Assembly: GCF_002287135.1 (NCBI RefSeq)
Contig: NZ_NESU01000002.1
Location: 62,001-126,000 of the forward strand
Direction of reading: 5' to 3'
Source: Helicobacter sp. TUL
GTDB lineage: Bacteria > Campylobacterota > Campylobacteria > Campylobacterales > Helicobacteraceae
Length of the DNA stretch: 64,000 bases
The notes under the pieces are model-generated. The model made no database searches and was not told the DNA's origin. It worked only from the letters and a program-made list of their open reading frames with translations. The position numbers and the translations under genes are program-made. The stretch's first letter is position 1; every line of letters starts with the position of its first letter. Of this stretch, positions 54,411 through 63,959 are shown piece by piece.

Positions 54411-54955
54411 AAACGATTCAGCTTTTGCTCCTTGATGTAGATGGCACTTTAACAACAGGCGAAGTAACCTACACGCAAAATGGCGAGGAGCTAAAGAGTT
54501 TTAATATCAAAGATGGCTTGGCTTTAAGCGTGTGGAATAAGCAATTAGGACGCAAAAGTGCCATTATCACTGGGCGTGAGTCTTCTATCGTGCAAAGAAG
54601 GGCTAAAGAGCTTGGCATTGAGTTTGTGTATATGGGTGTGAGCGATAAGGGTGCGGTGGTGCAAGAGCTTTTGGCAAAGCTTAATCTTGCAAGTGATGAA
54701 GTAGCGTGCATAGGAGATGATTTGAATGACTTGCCAATGTTTATGCGTATCAAGCAAAGCTATGCGCCTAAAGATAGTGCCAAAGAAATTAAGGCAATTG
54801 CAAAAAATGTCTTGCAAAAAAAAGGTGGCAAGGGTGCAGTGCGCGAGATGATAGAGGATATTCTTGCTAGAGAATCTAAGTCTAAAGCAGGAAAAGAAAC
54901 TAAAGATATTACAGGCAAAGAATGTGGCAATGAACTTCAAAAATATTTCCTTTAG
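54407..54955 (+). CDS. kdsC: KDO-8-phosphate phosphatase
   Basis: The 182-residue HAD-family enzyme makes KDO for lipopolysaccharide. Motif I is LLDVDGTLTTGEV, motif II AIITGRES, motif III KGAVVQEL and motif IV CIGDDLNDLPMF. A lysine-rich tail of about 25 residues extends the usual length, and lptC starts within its last 26 bases. The KDO and LPS-export functions are thus joined in one run. Confidence 0.93.
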   Translation: MKTIQLLLLDVDGTLTTGEVTYTQNGEELKSFNIKDGLALSVWNKQLGRKSAIITGRESSIVQRRAKELGIEFVYMGVSDKGAVVQELLAKLNLASDEVACIGDDLNDLPMFMRIKQSYAPKDSAKEIKAIAKNVLQKKGGKGAVREMIEDILARESKSKAGKETKDITGKECGNELQKYFL

Positions 54956-55481
54956 TATTTATGCGTTTTTTATTGGTTTATTGCTTTTAAGTGTAGGCAG
55001 TATTTTGTTTTTTGAGCAAGATGAGAGCGCATACAAGGACATTGGGACTAACATTCCAAGTATTGAGATTGGGGATTTTGAGTTTTTTTTGCTCACCACT
55101 GATCCGCTTTCGCTTGTTGCAAATGGTTCAAGAATCTTGCGCTACAACACATACGATGAGGGTTATGAAGTATTTGCCTATCAGCTAGATTCTCAAGGAC
55201 GAAAAGAGGAGTATTATGCGCCATATCTAAAAGCTATCAAAGATAAATATTATGCGCCACAAAGTATTCGTTTTGTTCGAGAGGATGGGCTTGTATTGTG
55301 GAGTGAAAAAGGTGTGTATGATTATCAAAAGCGAATCTTTGATGGCGAAGGGCAGTTTTTTTTGACACAAGATGAGACGGATTTGCAAGGATTAAATATC
55401 TATTTTGATCAAAACAAAGAATATTTGCAGGGTGAAAGTCTTGATGGCTTCATTCAGTTAGCAGAAAACCCAAAACAATAA
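54930..55481 (+). CDS. lptC: LPS export protein LptC-like
   Basis: The 183-residue protein starts at ATG 54930, overlapping the kdsC stop by 26 bases; the longer upstream frame merely repeats kdsC DNA. One membrane helix (about residues 8-27) is followed by a periplasmic beta-jellyroll-like region (NGSRILRYNTYDEGYEVFAY, IRFVREDGLVLWSEKGVYDYQKRIFDGEGQ). This pattern and the neighbouring kdsC fit LptC, which passes LPS from LptB2FG to LptA. Sequence conservation in this family is low, so context carries weight. Confidence 0.78.
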   Translation: MNFKNISFSIYAFFIGLLLLSVGSILFFEQDESAYKDIGTNIPSIEIGDFEFFLLTTDPLSLVANGSRILRYNTYDEGYEVFAYQLDSQGRKEEYYAPYLKAIKDKYYAPQSIRFVREDGLVLWSEKGVYDYQKRIFDGEGQFFLTQDETDLQGLNIYFDQNKEYLQGESLDGFIQLAENPKQ

Positions 55482-55490
55482 GGAGCGATG

Positions 55491-56450
55491 ATGTATTCTA
55501 AATGCATCACATATATTTGTATCGGACTTGTAGGGGCATTGTGTGGTTGTGCAAGCACAAGTGCTTATAATGGTGGTAATGGTTCTTTTAGTGAATATGA
55601 GGATTGGGGTAGCTATAAAAATACCCAAAAACGCACGTTTGAGCATGGCAATACCAATACATATCATGGCTTTTCGGATAGCTATGATGATCTTGATGCG
55701 TTTAAAAGTGGTGTAGATTCTAATATAGGCGGAAACACTATGCGAGAATCTCCAGCTATCCAAAATGCTACAATGAAGCCCTATCAGGTTGCTGGTAAAT
55801 GGTATCACCCCGAGGAAGTAAAACTTGGCGATCGTTTTGATGGGTTGGCGAGTTGGTATGGACCTGATTTTCACGCCAAAAAAACTTCTAATGGTGAAAC
55901 ATACAATATGTATGCGCATACCGCAGCACACAAAACATTTCCTATGAATACGGTGGTAAAGGTTTATAATCTTGAGAATGGTAAAAGCACTATTGTTCGT
56001 ATCAATGACAGAGGACCATTTGTTGATGGGCGCATTATTGATCTAAGTAATGCTGCTGCAAAGGATATTGATATGATAAAGGTTGGCACGGCAAAAGTGC
56101 GCCTTGAGGTGATTGGCTTTAAAGGCGTGATTAATACAGAATCTAAAGATGAACTTAATAATGATGAGGTGTTGCAAGAGGAATTTCATGTCGGAGAGAC
56201 ACCAAAAAGTATAGCAGGTGGAAATTTTGCTTTGCAGTTAGGAGCGTTTAAAAAGCAAGAGGGTGCGCGTATAACTAAAGAGCAATACGACAAATATCCA
56301 CCATATACGACTATTATCAAAGAAATGCGCGATGCAAATAATGAGATTCTCTATCGCGTGTTTTTGCAGGGATTTAAGAGCGAGCAAGAAGCACGAGATT
56401 TTATGAAAAATACAGAGGGCTTTGGCGATAAGATTCTTATGCGCGAGTAG
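55491..56450 (+). CDS. rlpA: RlpA-family septal-ring lipoprotein (DPBB and SPOR)
   Basis: The 319-residue lipoprotein starts at ATG 55491 (or 55488) after AAGGAG. The lipobox LCGC gives Cys20. A linker leads to the double-psi beta-barrel domain ([41 protein letters not shown]) with the lytic transglycosylase residues, and a C-terminal SPOR domain ([15 protein letters not shown]) that binds denuded septal glycan. It ends the hisB-kdsC-lptC-rlpA run and overlaps the convergent dedA-like gene by 14 bases. Confidence 0.92.
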   Translation: MYSKCITYICIGLVGALCGCASTSAYNGGNGSFSEYEDWGSYKNTQKRTFEHGNTNTYHGFSDSYDDLDAFKSGVDSNIGGNTMRESPAIQNATMKPYQVAGKWYHPEEVKLGDRFDGLASWYGPDFHAKKTSNGETYNMYAHTAAHKTFPMNTVVKVYNLENGKSTIVRINDRGPFVDGRIIDLSNAAAKDIDMIKVGTAKVRLEVIGFKGVINTESKDELNNDEVLQEEFHVGETPKSIAGGNFALQLGAFKKQEGARITKEQYDKYPPYTTIIKEMRDANNEILYRVFLQGFKSEQEARDFMKNTEGFGDKILMRE

Positions 56451-57024
56451 ATTTGGGTTTTTTGTGAATCTTGCGTGAGGCATTGTGTATCAAAAACGCA
56501 ATGAATATCCCCCAACATATAAGCACGGCTGGCAAAATATATGGATGCACATCAAGCTTGTGCATCAGGGCAAGCACGGCATTGCTTGAAAAAAAGGTAA
56601 CACATCCTATCAAAACCGCCCAAACAAGCGACGCAATGGCATTATATAGCAAAAAAAGACTAAACTTATAGCGACTAATCCCTACAGCAACAGGCACTAT
56701 AGCACGAATAAGTTGAATGTATTTGCCAATAAAAATGCTGATTTTGCCATATTTGCGAATCCAAATTTGTGTGAGGGCAATTTGGCGCGAATATTTGGCA
56801 AACATAGGCAGAATATCCGTTTTGTAATATCTAGCAATATATGCAAGAAATGTGCTTCCAAGCATATTTGCCAAAAATGCCACAAGAATACAAAGTGTGA
56901 TGTCTAACTGATCGAGAGTGCTCATAGTCGCCGCAGCGACCAATCCCATATAGCCTCCACCGAGGCTATATAAAAACAGGAGCATATAGCCCCAAGTTTG
57001 CAGACCTTGTGTAATCTCTTCCAA
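56437..57024 (-). CDS. DedA-family membrane protein
   Basis: The 195-residue protein starts at TTG 57024, supported by AAAAGG six bases upstream. Four to five membrane helices and the motif [18 protein letters not shown] (the DedA F-x-G-R-x-x-P-x-x-R region, here with Lys in place of the first Arg) place it in the DedA/SNARE-associated family, proposed as lipid flippases for undecaprenyl phosphate or phosphatidylethanolamine. The Hof gene lies just upstream. Confidence 0.88.
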   Translation of the reverse strand: MEEITQGLQTWGYMLLFLYSLGGGYMGLVAAATMSTLDQLDITLCILVAFLANMLGSTFLAYIARYYKTDILPMFAKYSRQIALTQIWIRKYGKISIFIGKYIQLIRAIVPVAVGISRYKFSLFLLYNAIASLVWAVLIGCVTFFSSNAVLALMHKLDVHPYILPAVLICWGIFIAFLIHNASRKIHKKPKSTRA

Positions 57025-57034
57025 GCGTTACCTT

Positions 57035-58321
57035 TTAGTAATTAAATCGCACAAAAACATTGAAGCTATTTTGACTTGTTGGGATAAGTGCGTAGTATGG
57101 TGTGTCTGTTTGTGTGCTGTATCCATCAAATTTATAATGGATAAAACCTCCACCAGCTTCTAGGCTCATAGCACCTTGCTCCCAGAATCTATATTGTGCC
57201 ATAAGTGAAAATTCTTGATAATCGATAAATGAAGCCAAAGCATGCAGTGTAAAGCGTTTGTAATCAATTCCGCCATACACATATGCAGTTATTGTGTTAT
57301 TGAAAAAGTATGGTGCAATATAGCCCATAGTGGTGCTAGCTAGACCCATTGTATTACCATAATAACGAGTCATATCAGTAATGCTCCAAATACCGCCCAT
57401 ACCTTCACGACCACCTACATAATGCGCACCTGCACCAACATAAAAATCATTATAGATTGTGAGTTTTTCATCTGCCCACGCAAGGAAGCTAAAATCTTGT
57501 CCAAGTCTATCTGGTGCATCTCGTCTATCTGTATTACCATATTGTGCTAAACCGCGCAAGGTTGTTCTAGCTTGAAAGCCCTCTTGGGATGTAGCGATAT
57601 TAAAACTAATGGTTGCACCAACTTGTCCAAGCAGTGATGAGCCTCTATTGCCATTTGGCACCGCTGGGAGAGTATTTGGCAAAGAAGAATTTAAAAGCCC
57701 AAAAATATCAAACAAAAACTTTTGTTTTTCTGTGAAGCTTATCCCTGCCATAATCACTTCACCACCAATATATCTATCTTTGGTATTAGGGCTAAATGGT
57801 GTAAGATTGGCTATAGAAGTTCCGTATTTTGCTCCAATTTGTCCTCGTTTATAGCCTGTGTTGAGATAAGAGTTAAGGTAACTTGCGTATAGATCAAAGC
57901 GATTTGAGACAGAATAGCGCGCTCCAATACCTTGTATATTTCCAGCTAACCAATCAGATCGCAAAAAATCACTATTAAAGCGCCCAACAGATGCGTGCAG
58001 TGTTTCTTTTGTGTTGCCTTCATTTGTTCTGACGCTGCGTTTGTATTGGATATAAGCATCAGAAATATCTCCTACGCTATTTGAAGGCTGGTTGCTATCT
58101 AGAGGAATATTCCACAAACCAATAGCACCAAGTCCAAAAGAAAAGCCACTATTGTTGATATTAAAATCCGCCCCACTGCGCACATGAAATGCGAATTTAT
58201 CGGTAGGTGCCGATTGATACATGCCTGTGAGATACCCAAAGGGAGAGACTATAATCTCTGTCCCACTTACACTGCCTAATGTTCCACATACTGCTAAGGA
58301 AATCAAAGTTTTTTTCATCAT
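57035..58321 (-). CDS. Helicobacter outer membrane protein (Hof-like family)
   Basis: The 428-residue protein starts at ATG 58321, seven bases after AAGGAG. A signal peptide (about residues 1-20) precedes a long beta-barrel with many aromatic strand ends and a final FVRFNY strand. It resembles the Helicobacter 'outer membrane family protein' (Hof) group rather than the adhesin-type Hop proteins, which have a longer alanine-rich passenger. Its ligand is unknown. No AGAWTCT copy lies within most of the gene. Confidence 0.82.
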   Translation of the reverse strand: MMKKTLISLAVCGTLGSVSGTEIIVSPFGYLTGMYQSAPTDKFAFHVRSGADFNINNSGFSFGLGAIGLWNIPLDSNQPSNSVGDISDAYIQYKRSVRTNEGNTKETLHASVGRFNSDFLRSDWLAGNIQGIGARYSVSNRFDLYASYLNSYLNTGYKRGQIGAKYGTSIANLTPFSPNTKDRYIGGEVIMAGISFTEKQKFLFDIFGLLNSSLPNTLPAVPNGNRGSSLLGQVGATISFNIATSQEGFQARTTLRGLAQYGNTDRRDAPDRLGQDFSFLAWADEKLTIYNDFYVGAGAHYVGGREGMGGIWSITDMTRYYGNTMGLASTTMGYIAPYFFNNTITAYVYGGIDYKRFTLHALASFIDYQEFSLMAQYRFWEQGAMSLEAGGGFIHYKFDGYSTQTDTPYYALIPTSQNSFNVFVRFNY

Positions 58322-58363
58322 TTATTCACTCCTTAATGTAAGATTTCAATCCAAAGCCTTGAG

Positions 58364-58369
58364 ATTGTA
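58364..58369 (-). promoter_or_regulatory. -10 box for Hof-like gene
   Basis: TACAAT preceded by GGA is read on the minus strand 43 bases before the start codon at 58321, in the gap after the dehydrogenase gene. Confidence 0.55.
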
Positions 58370-58408
58370 TCCTAAAAATACTTTGATTCCAAAAGCATGA
58401 ACAAAAAT

Positions 58409-59338
58409 TTATTTTACAAACTCTGCAATATTTTTGATAACACCCTCTAATAGCCTTGTGCGTGCTTTGTCGTATGCCCACGCATAATGTGGCGTGATGA
58501 GGAGTTTGTGTGCAATTTTTGGATTTAAGAGTGGGTGGTTAGATTCCATAGGCTCTTTTGCTAAGACATCAGTGCCAAAATAAAATGGCTTAGATTCTAA
58601 AATATGGGCAATATCTGCTTCATTCACGATCCCACCACGCCCAACATTAAGCAAGATTGTATGATCTTTAAGGAGCGTGAGATTATTTGCATTTAAGAGA
58701 TTGTTGGTTTGTGGATTAAGCGGGGCATGGATAGAAATTACATCGCTTGTGCGTAGGAGTGAATCTAAGTCTTTGTGTGGATATTGTGCATTTTTATTGT
58801 TTCCGCTTGTGGAGTGGTAGCTTACTTTTGCCCCAAAGCTTTGCGCAAGGTGCGCCACTCTCTGTCCTATCGTGCCTAGCCCTATGATGCCCCATTCTAA
58901 ACCATCAAGTTCCCTAATAGGATCTTTGATATGTGTGAAAATGGCACTTCTGCTCCACTCTCCACTTTTGCAATAGTTGTCGTAATATCCTAGATTCCCT
59001 AAAAAATATAATGCCATCATAAGCGTGTGTTGCGCTACTGCATTTGTAGAATATCCAGCGACATTTTTGACAGCAATACCTTTTTGTTTAGCGTATTCAA
59101 GATCTACATTGTTTGTCCCTGTTGCGGTGATACAAATAAGCTCTAGCTTTGGTAATTTTGCCAATGTGTCAGCATCAAGAATAACCTTGTTTGTGAGGAT
59201 AATGTGCGCATCTTGGCAGCGTTGTAGTATTTCTTGCGGATTTGTGGTGGGGTAATGCGTGAAATTACCAAATTGCTCAAAGACCTTCAAATCACATTCG
59301 CCCAATGTTTGTGAATCTAGCAATACAATGTTTTTCAT
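58409..59338 (-). CDS. D-isomer 2-hydroxyacid dehydrogenase
   Basis: The 309-residue NAD enzyme starts at ATG 59338 after AAGGAG; an upstream in-frame start is not needed. The catalytic-domain motifs are ICITATGTNNVDLEYAK and AGYSTNAVAQHTLMMAL. The NAD-binding turn is GIIGLGTIGQRVA. The catalytic residues fit NVGRGGIVNEADI, TDVLAKEPME and the final His in TPHYAWA. It could be a glycerate, hydroxypyruvate or lactate dehydrogenase; sequence alone does not decide. Confidence 0.9.
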   Translation of the reverse strand: MKNIVLLDSQTLGECDLKVFEQFGNFTHYPTTNPQEILQRCQDAHIILTNKVILDADTLAKLPKLELICITATGTNNVDLEYAKQKGIAVKNVAGYSTNAVAQHTLMMALYFLGNLGYYDNYCKSGEWSRSAIFTHIKDPIRELDGLEWGIIGLGTIGQRVAHLAQSFGAKVSYHSTSGNNKNAQYPHKDLDSLLRTSDVISIHAPLNPQTNNLLNANNLTLLKDHTILLNVGRGGIVNEADIAHILESKPFYFGTDVLAKEPMESNHPLLNPKIAHKLLITPHYAWAYDKARTRLLEGVIKNIAEFVK

Positions 59339-59406
59339 TATGTGCTCCTTAATGTTTTTTAGGTAATAATAATGCAAAAAGATAAATTTCTTATAAAAGG
59401 CACTTT

Positions 59407-60267
59407 ATGCAAAAAACTTACAAAACACAGCAAAAAATAGTCAATGTCCTTTTAGAATCTATTCCCTTTATCCGTGCGTTTCGCGAGGAAATAATTGTCA
59501 TTAAATATGGTGGTGCTGCACAATTAAACCCCAATTTGAAAGAAAATTTTGCACTTGATTTGGTGCTTATGTATATGGTTGGAATTCGCCCTGTTGTCGT
59601 GCATGGTGGTGGGAAGCGCATTGATGAAATGCTTGCTAAACTAGAGATACAAAGTCATTTTCTTGATGGTTATCGTGTAACAAGCAAAGAATGTATGCAA
59701 GTTGTAGAAATGGTGCTAAGCGGCGAGATTAACAAAGAGCTTACAGCATTTTTAAATCTCCATGGAGCTCGTGCAGTAGGGATAAGTGGCAAAGATGGTA
59801 TGATGCTTAGTGCGCGCGCCAAAGATAATGGTGCATTTGGTTACACAGGGGAGATTACAAGTGTCAATACACAATTGCTTGAGAAACTATTACACGAAGG
59901 GTTTGTGCCAATCATTGCACCTATTGCAAGCGGAGAAGATAGTGTGGGGTATAACATTAATGCCGACATCGCGGCATGCGAGATTGCAAAGGCATTGCAA
60001 GCAAGTAAGATCATCTTTCTTAGCGATATTCCCGGTGTGCTTGATGAGCGCAAGGAGCTTATCAGTTCGCTCACACCTCGCGCTATAGAATCTTTGCAAG
60101 AGCGTGGTGTTATTAGTGGCGGTATGATTCCAAAACTTGAGGCATGTGTAGGGTGCGTGCAACATGGTGTCAAAAAAGCACATATTATTGATGGGCGCAT
60201 TGAGCATTCACTGCTTTTAGAGCTTTTTACCAAAGAAGGCATTGGCACACAAATTGTGTGTGATTAA
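59407..60267 (+). CDS. argB: Acetylglutamate kinase
   Basis: The 286-residue enzyme phosphorylates N-acetylglutamate in arginine synthesis. Motifs are IVIKYGGAAQLNP, VVVHGGGKRIDEML, VEMVLSGEINKEL and the C-terminal SGGMIPKLEACVGCVQHGVKKAHIIDGR. The N-terminal helix (QKTYKTQQKIVNVLLESIPFIR) is the kind found in arginine-sensitive hexameric forms. argG lies convergent 110 bases away. H. pylori lacks this pathway. Confidence 0.96.
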   Translation: MQKTYKTQQKIVNVLLESIPFIRAFREEIIVIKYGGAAQLNPNLKENFALDLVLMYMVGIRPVVVHGGGKRIDEMLAKLEIQSHFLDGYRVTSKECMQVVEMVLSGEINKELTAFLNLHGARAVGISGKDGMMLSARAKDNGAFGYTGEITSVNTQLLEKLLHEGFVPIIAPIASGEDSVGYNINADIAACEIAKALQASKIIFLSDIPGVLDERKELISSLTPRAIESLQERGVISGGMIPKLEACVGCVQHGVKKAHIIDGRIEHSLLLELFTKEGIGTQIVCD

Positions 60268-60313
60268 CACAAGGTGCGTATTGTAGATTCTAAGTATGCG
60301 GTGAGAATTTATC

Positions 60314-60343
60314 TTTGTCAAAATCCTTGTAGATTTTGACAAA
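60314..60343. terminator. Bidirectional hairpin between argB and argG
   Basis: A perfect 12-base-pair stem TTTGTCAAAATC/GATTTTGACAAA with loop CTTGTA sits between convergent argB and argG. The remaining spacer (60268-60313) contains one AGATTCT copy. Stem strength supports termination in both directions, though T runs are short. Confidence 0.68.
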
Positions 60344-60377
60344 TTCGCATAAAAGCATTTCTTGTATTAAAGCTTCT

Positions 60378-61589
60378 TTACTTTCTCGTTTTTCCTGCGA
60401 TGATAAATCTTAGTGCATTGAGTTTGATAAATCCTGCGGCGTCTTTTTGGTTATATACAGAATCTTCTTCAAAGGTGCTATACGCTGCATTAAAGAGAGA
60501 GTTTTTGGATTCTCTACCTAGTACGGTTACATTGCCTTTATATAGTTCTAGTCTCACGACACCCTCGACTTTTTCTTGTGTCTTATCAATCAATGCTTGC
60601 AGCGCCTCACGCTCTGGGCTAAACCAATAGCCATTATAAATAAGCTCGGCATATTTTGGCATTATCGAATCTTTTAGGTGCGCTGCTTCTCTATCAAGAC
60701 ATAGAGATTCTATAGCGCGATGTGCTTTTAGATAGATTGTCCCACCCGGAGTTTCATAGCACCCACGCGATTTCATACCCACATAGCGATTTTCTACCAA
60801 ATCAAGTCGGCCAATACCATTCTCTCCGCCAAGCTTGTTAAGTTTTGCCCAAAATTCTGCAGGGCTTAGCTTCTCGCCATTGATTGCTACGCCATCACCT
60901 TTTTCAAAACTAATGGTAATGATAGTTGGGTTATCAGGGGCATTTTTGGGGCTTACACTCCATCGCCACATATCTTCTTCAGGTGCAACATTTGGATCTT
61001 CTAGAATCTGCCCTTCATAGCTTATATGCAAGAGATTTGCGTCCATTGAATAAGGCGATTTATTTTGCTTTTTTTCAATCTCAATGCCTGCAGATTCTGC
61101 ATAAGCAAGTAATTTTTCGCGACTATTTAAATCCCATTCTCTCCAAGGCGCGATGACTTTTATATCAGGATTTAGCGCATAAGCTCCAAGCTCAAATCGC
61201 ACTTGATCATTGCCTTTGCCAGTTGCGCCGTGTGCTATGGCATCAGCGCCCACTTCTCGAGCGATTTCTACAAGTCTTTTGGCAATCAAAGGGCGTGCAA
61301 TGCTTGTGCCAAGGAGATATTCTCCCTCATAAATTGTATTTGCTCTAAACATAGGAAATACAAAATCGCGTATAAATTCTTCACGCAAATCATCAATAAA
61401 AATATTTTGCGGTTTTATGCCTAATTTCAAGGCTTTTGCTCGTGCAGGTTCTACTTCTTCGCCTTGCCCAATGTCTGCTGTAAAGGTTACCACTTCGCAA
61501 CCATATGTGTCTCCAAGCCATTTGAGAATCACGCTTGTATCAAGCCCACCGCTATATGCCAAAACCACTTTTTTGATATCTGTAGACAT
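60378..61589 (-). CDS. argG: Argininosuccinate synthase
   Basis: The 403-residue enzyme joins citrulline and aspartate using ATP. The N-terminal P-loop-like motif is [18 protein letters not shown], with [15 protein letters not shown] and [16 protein letters not shown] further on and [11 protein letters not shown] near the C-terminus. The ATG at 61589 follows AAAGGAG, and a -10 box lies upstream at 61622-61627. It is convergent with argB rather than in an arginine operon. Confidence 0.97.
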   Translation of the reverse strand: MSTDIKKVVLAYSGGLDTSVILKWLGDTYGCEVVTFTADIGQGEEVEPARAKALKLGIKPQNIFIDDLREEFIRDFVFPMFRANTIYEGEYLLGTSIARPLIAKRLVEIAREVGADAIAHGATGKGNDQVRFELGAYALNPDIKVIAPWREWDLNSREKLLAYAESAGIEIEKKQNKSPYSMDANLLHISYEGQILEDPNVAPEEDMWRWSVSPKNAPDNPTIITISFEKGDGVAINGEKLSPAEFWAKLNKLGGENGIGRLDLVENRYVGMKSRGCYETPGGTIYLKAHRAIESLCLDREAAHLKDSIMPKYAELIYNGYWFSPEREALQALIDKTQEKVEGVVRLELYKGNVTVLGRESKNSLFNAAYSTFEEDSVYNQKDAAGFIKLNALRFIIAGKTRK

Positions 61590-61621
61590 AATGCTCCTTT
61601 TGCAGTCAATTTTTATGAAAC

Positions 61622-61627
61622 ATTATA
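61622..61627 (-). promoter_or_regulatory. -10 box for argG
   Basis: TATAAT preceded by TTGT is read on the minus strand 33 bases before the argG start codon. The rest of the 173-base divergent spacer shows no gene or strong structure. Confidence 0.6.
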
Positions 61628-61762
61628 ACAAAATGCCTAAAAAATATCTTGAGAGAATATTGGCTATGAGTGGCTATGTGTGAAATTTAAGCCCATTAAA
61701 AGAGCAAAAAGTCTACAATCCCAACGCAAAATTTTCTAAATAGCTTCACAAAAGGAGTGTGT

Positions 61763-62467
61763 ATGAGAATCTTTTTTGTTATTATGATATGTGTATGTAG
61801 TCTTTTGGGTGCGGATAACCCAAAGCAAAAACTCCAAACACTTTTAGATTCTAAACAAATCCCAGCAAAAGTGCTTAGCACACAGGAAGTAGGACATAAC
61901 CTCCTTGCGGTGGTTTTGGAGCATAACCAAAATGGTGAGCAGATTATGCTTTTTAGCTCTAGTGATGGCGAGGTGCTTTTTAATGTTGGTGAGTTGATGT
62001 GGAGTGAGGATAATGCATTTTTAACAAAGTTTGATCGCATACAGACAGAATTTACAAACGCTCAAAAGGCGAAAGTCGATGCAAAAGCCATAAAACTTTT
62101 TGACACTTATAAAGACCAAGTGATCACATTTAAGGCAAAAAAACCTACACAAAAAACCATATACATAATCTCTGATCCGATGTGTCCGTATTGTTTAAAA
62201 GAGTTTGAGAAACTCTCTTCGCGGCTAGAATCTAGCAATGTTGCTATGCTTGTTGTGGGATTTTTGGGTGAAAATTCGATTAAAAAAGCTAGTGAAATTT
62301 TTGACAAAAAAACAAATGATGAATCTAAAAATCTTGCATTGCTTACAACAATCTATAATAGAGAGTATAAGCCAAAAGATTTGCAAAATCAAAAAGTCTT
62401 AGAAATTAGCAAAGCAGTCGCACAGGCAGGAGTGCATAGTGTGCCATATATCATAGAATCTAAATAA
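61763..62467 (+). CDS. Periplasmic thiol-disulfide oxidoreductase (DsbC/DsbK-like)
   Basis: The 234-residue protein starts at ATG 61763 after AAAGGAG. A signal peptide (about residues 1-16) is followed by a small N-terminal region and a thioredoxin fold with the active site SDPMCPYCLKEF and the cis-proline loop HSVPYI near the C-terminus. Size and arrangement resemble Helicobacter HP0231-type (DsbK) oxidoreductases, which both oxidise and isomerise disulfides. HP0231 itself is slightly longer. The role here is inferred. Confidence 0.83.
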   Translation: MRIFFVIMICVCSLLGADNPKQKLQTLLDSKQIPAKVLSTQEVGHNLLAVVLEHNQNGEQIMLFSSSDGEVLFNVGELMWSEDNAFLTKFDRIQTEFTNAQKAKVDAKAIKLFDTYKDQVITFKAKKPTQKTIYIISDPMCPYCLKEFEKLSSRLESSNVAMLVVGFLGENSIKKASEIFDKKTNDESKNLALLTTIYNREYKPKDLQNQKVLEISKAVAQAGVHSVPYIIESK

Positions 62468-62488
62468 AGTATGCAATCCTAAGTTACT

Positions 62489-63883
62489 ATGGATATTCAA
62501 TCATTTATTCAAAAATTTTTTGCACCCTTGCTAAGTCGTGCAGATATGGGCTTTGATGAGGTATTAGAAGAGGTGCGTAGGCACACGATTTTGGATTCAC
62601 AAAGCACATATTTTGATTGGACAGCTTCAGGACTTGCGTATGCAGTCATAGAATCCCGCATACAAGAGATTTTGCCTTTTTATGCCAATACACACTCATT
62701 TTCTGCTACACATGCGCGAATTATGGGAGCATTGTATGAGGAGGCACGCTTTAGGCTTACCAAAGGTCTTGAGCTTGATGATGAATTTGTATTGATAGGG
62801 TGTGGTTCTGGTGCAAGTGGAGCGATTAAAAAGTTTCAAGAGCTCTTAGGAATTTATATCCCACCAGCCACACGAGAGCGATTAGCGCTAGATTCACTCC
62901 CAAAACTTCCTAAGGTTTTTATTAGCTCATATGAACATCATTCTAATGAAATTAGCTTACGCGAGGGTTTATGTGAAATACAAAAGGTTGCGCTAGATTC
63001 TGTAGGGCATTTTTGTGTGAGTGATTTTGCCACCAAGCTTCAAGCTTGTCATAATGACGAAATAATTGCCTCCATCGCTCTTGCTTCCAATGTAAGCGGT
63101 ATCATATCGCCTTTTGAAGAGATTGCGCATACCTTTAGGCACCATGCACCTAAAGGGATCCTCGCCTTTGATGGGGCAAGTAGCTCGCCATATATGAATA
63201 TTCCCTCGCATTGTTTTGATGCGCTTTTTCTTGCGCCTCATAAATTGCTTGGTGGTGTGCAGAGTTGCGGTTTGCTTGCAGTGCGAAAAAGTCTTTGTCA
63301 GAATCCTATACCAAGTTTTAGCGGTGGAGGCACGATTGAGTATGCAAATGATAATGGACAACTCTATGTCCAAAACCTCGCACACAAAGAGGAAGCAGGC
63401 ACTCCTTATATCATCGGACTTTTGCGTGCAGCACTTGCTTATCAGCTTCGCAATGAGATTGGACTAGAGCACATCAAGCGTCGCGAGAGGGTGCTAAGCC
63501 ATATTTTCCTCAAAGAGCTTAAAAGCATTCCGGCATTGACATTGTATGGACATCAGAGTGAGACAGCAGAGAATCTAGGAATTTTTAGTTTTAATATCGC
63601 GTGTGTTTCGCCATTTGATTTAAGTATGCTTTTAAGCCAAAAGTTTGGGATTCAAACTCGTGCAGGTTGTAGCTGCGCTGGACCTTATGGGCATTATCTT
63701 ATGGAGTTAGATTCGCTAGAATTTACCACACAACAATCACAAAAACTTCTTTGTGATTTGCTCCAAAACCCACACAAACGCCCCGGGTGGATACGCATAA
63801 GTTTGCACTATACACATACTATAGAAGACATACAATATCTTGTCGAAAGTTTGCATAAGTGTGTGAAGATTTTACGCACTTAA
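62489..63883 (+). CDS. Class V aminotransferase (NifS-like PLP enzyme)
   Basis: The 464-residue PLP enzyme has the fold-type I, class V pattern: FDWTASGLAY at the start, SSYEHHSNEISLREG, FDGASSSPYM, and the PLP lysine in FLAPHKLLGGVQSCG. A C-terminal cysteine loop (RAGCSCAGPYGH) matches cysteine desulfurase-like proteins, but the arrangement is not that of housekeeping IscS/NifS. It fits the separate Helicobacter NifS-like group (HP0405 in H. pylori, as I recall). Activity on cysteine is plausible but unproven. Confidence 0.85.
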   Translation: MDIQSFIQKFFAPLLSRADMGFDEVLEEVRRHTILDSQSTYFDWTASGLAYAVIESRIQEILPFYANTHSFSATHARIMGALYEEARFRLTKGLELDDEFVLIGCGSGASGAIKKFQELLGIYIPPATRERLALDSLPKLPKVFISSYEHHSNEISLREGLCEIQKVALDSVGHFCVSDFATKLQACHNDEIIASIALASNVSGIISPFEEIAHTFRHHAPKGILAFDGASSSPYMNIPSHCFDALFLAPHKLLGGVQSCGLLAVRKSLCQNPIPSFSGGGTIEYANDNGQLYVQNLAHKEEAGTPYIIGLLRAALAYQLRNEIGLEHIKRRERVLSHIFLKELKSIPALTLYGHQSETAENLGIFSFNIACVSPFDLSMLLSQKFGIQTRAGCSCAGPYGHYLMELDSLEFTTQQSQKLLCDLLQNPHKRPGWIRISLHYTHTIEDIQYLVESLHKCVKILRT

Positions 63884-63959
63884 CAAAAGAGTTAGTAAAA
63901 AAAGTATAGAATCTCACTTTTATTCTTATAAATACATTTCATTTGGTATGGAGGCGTGT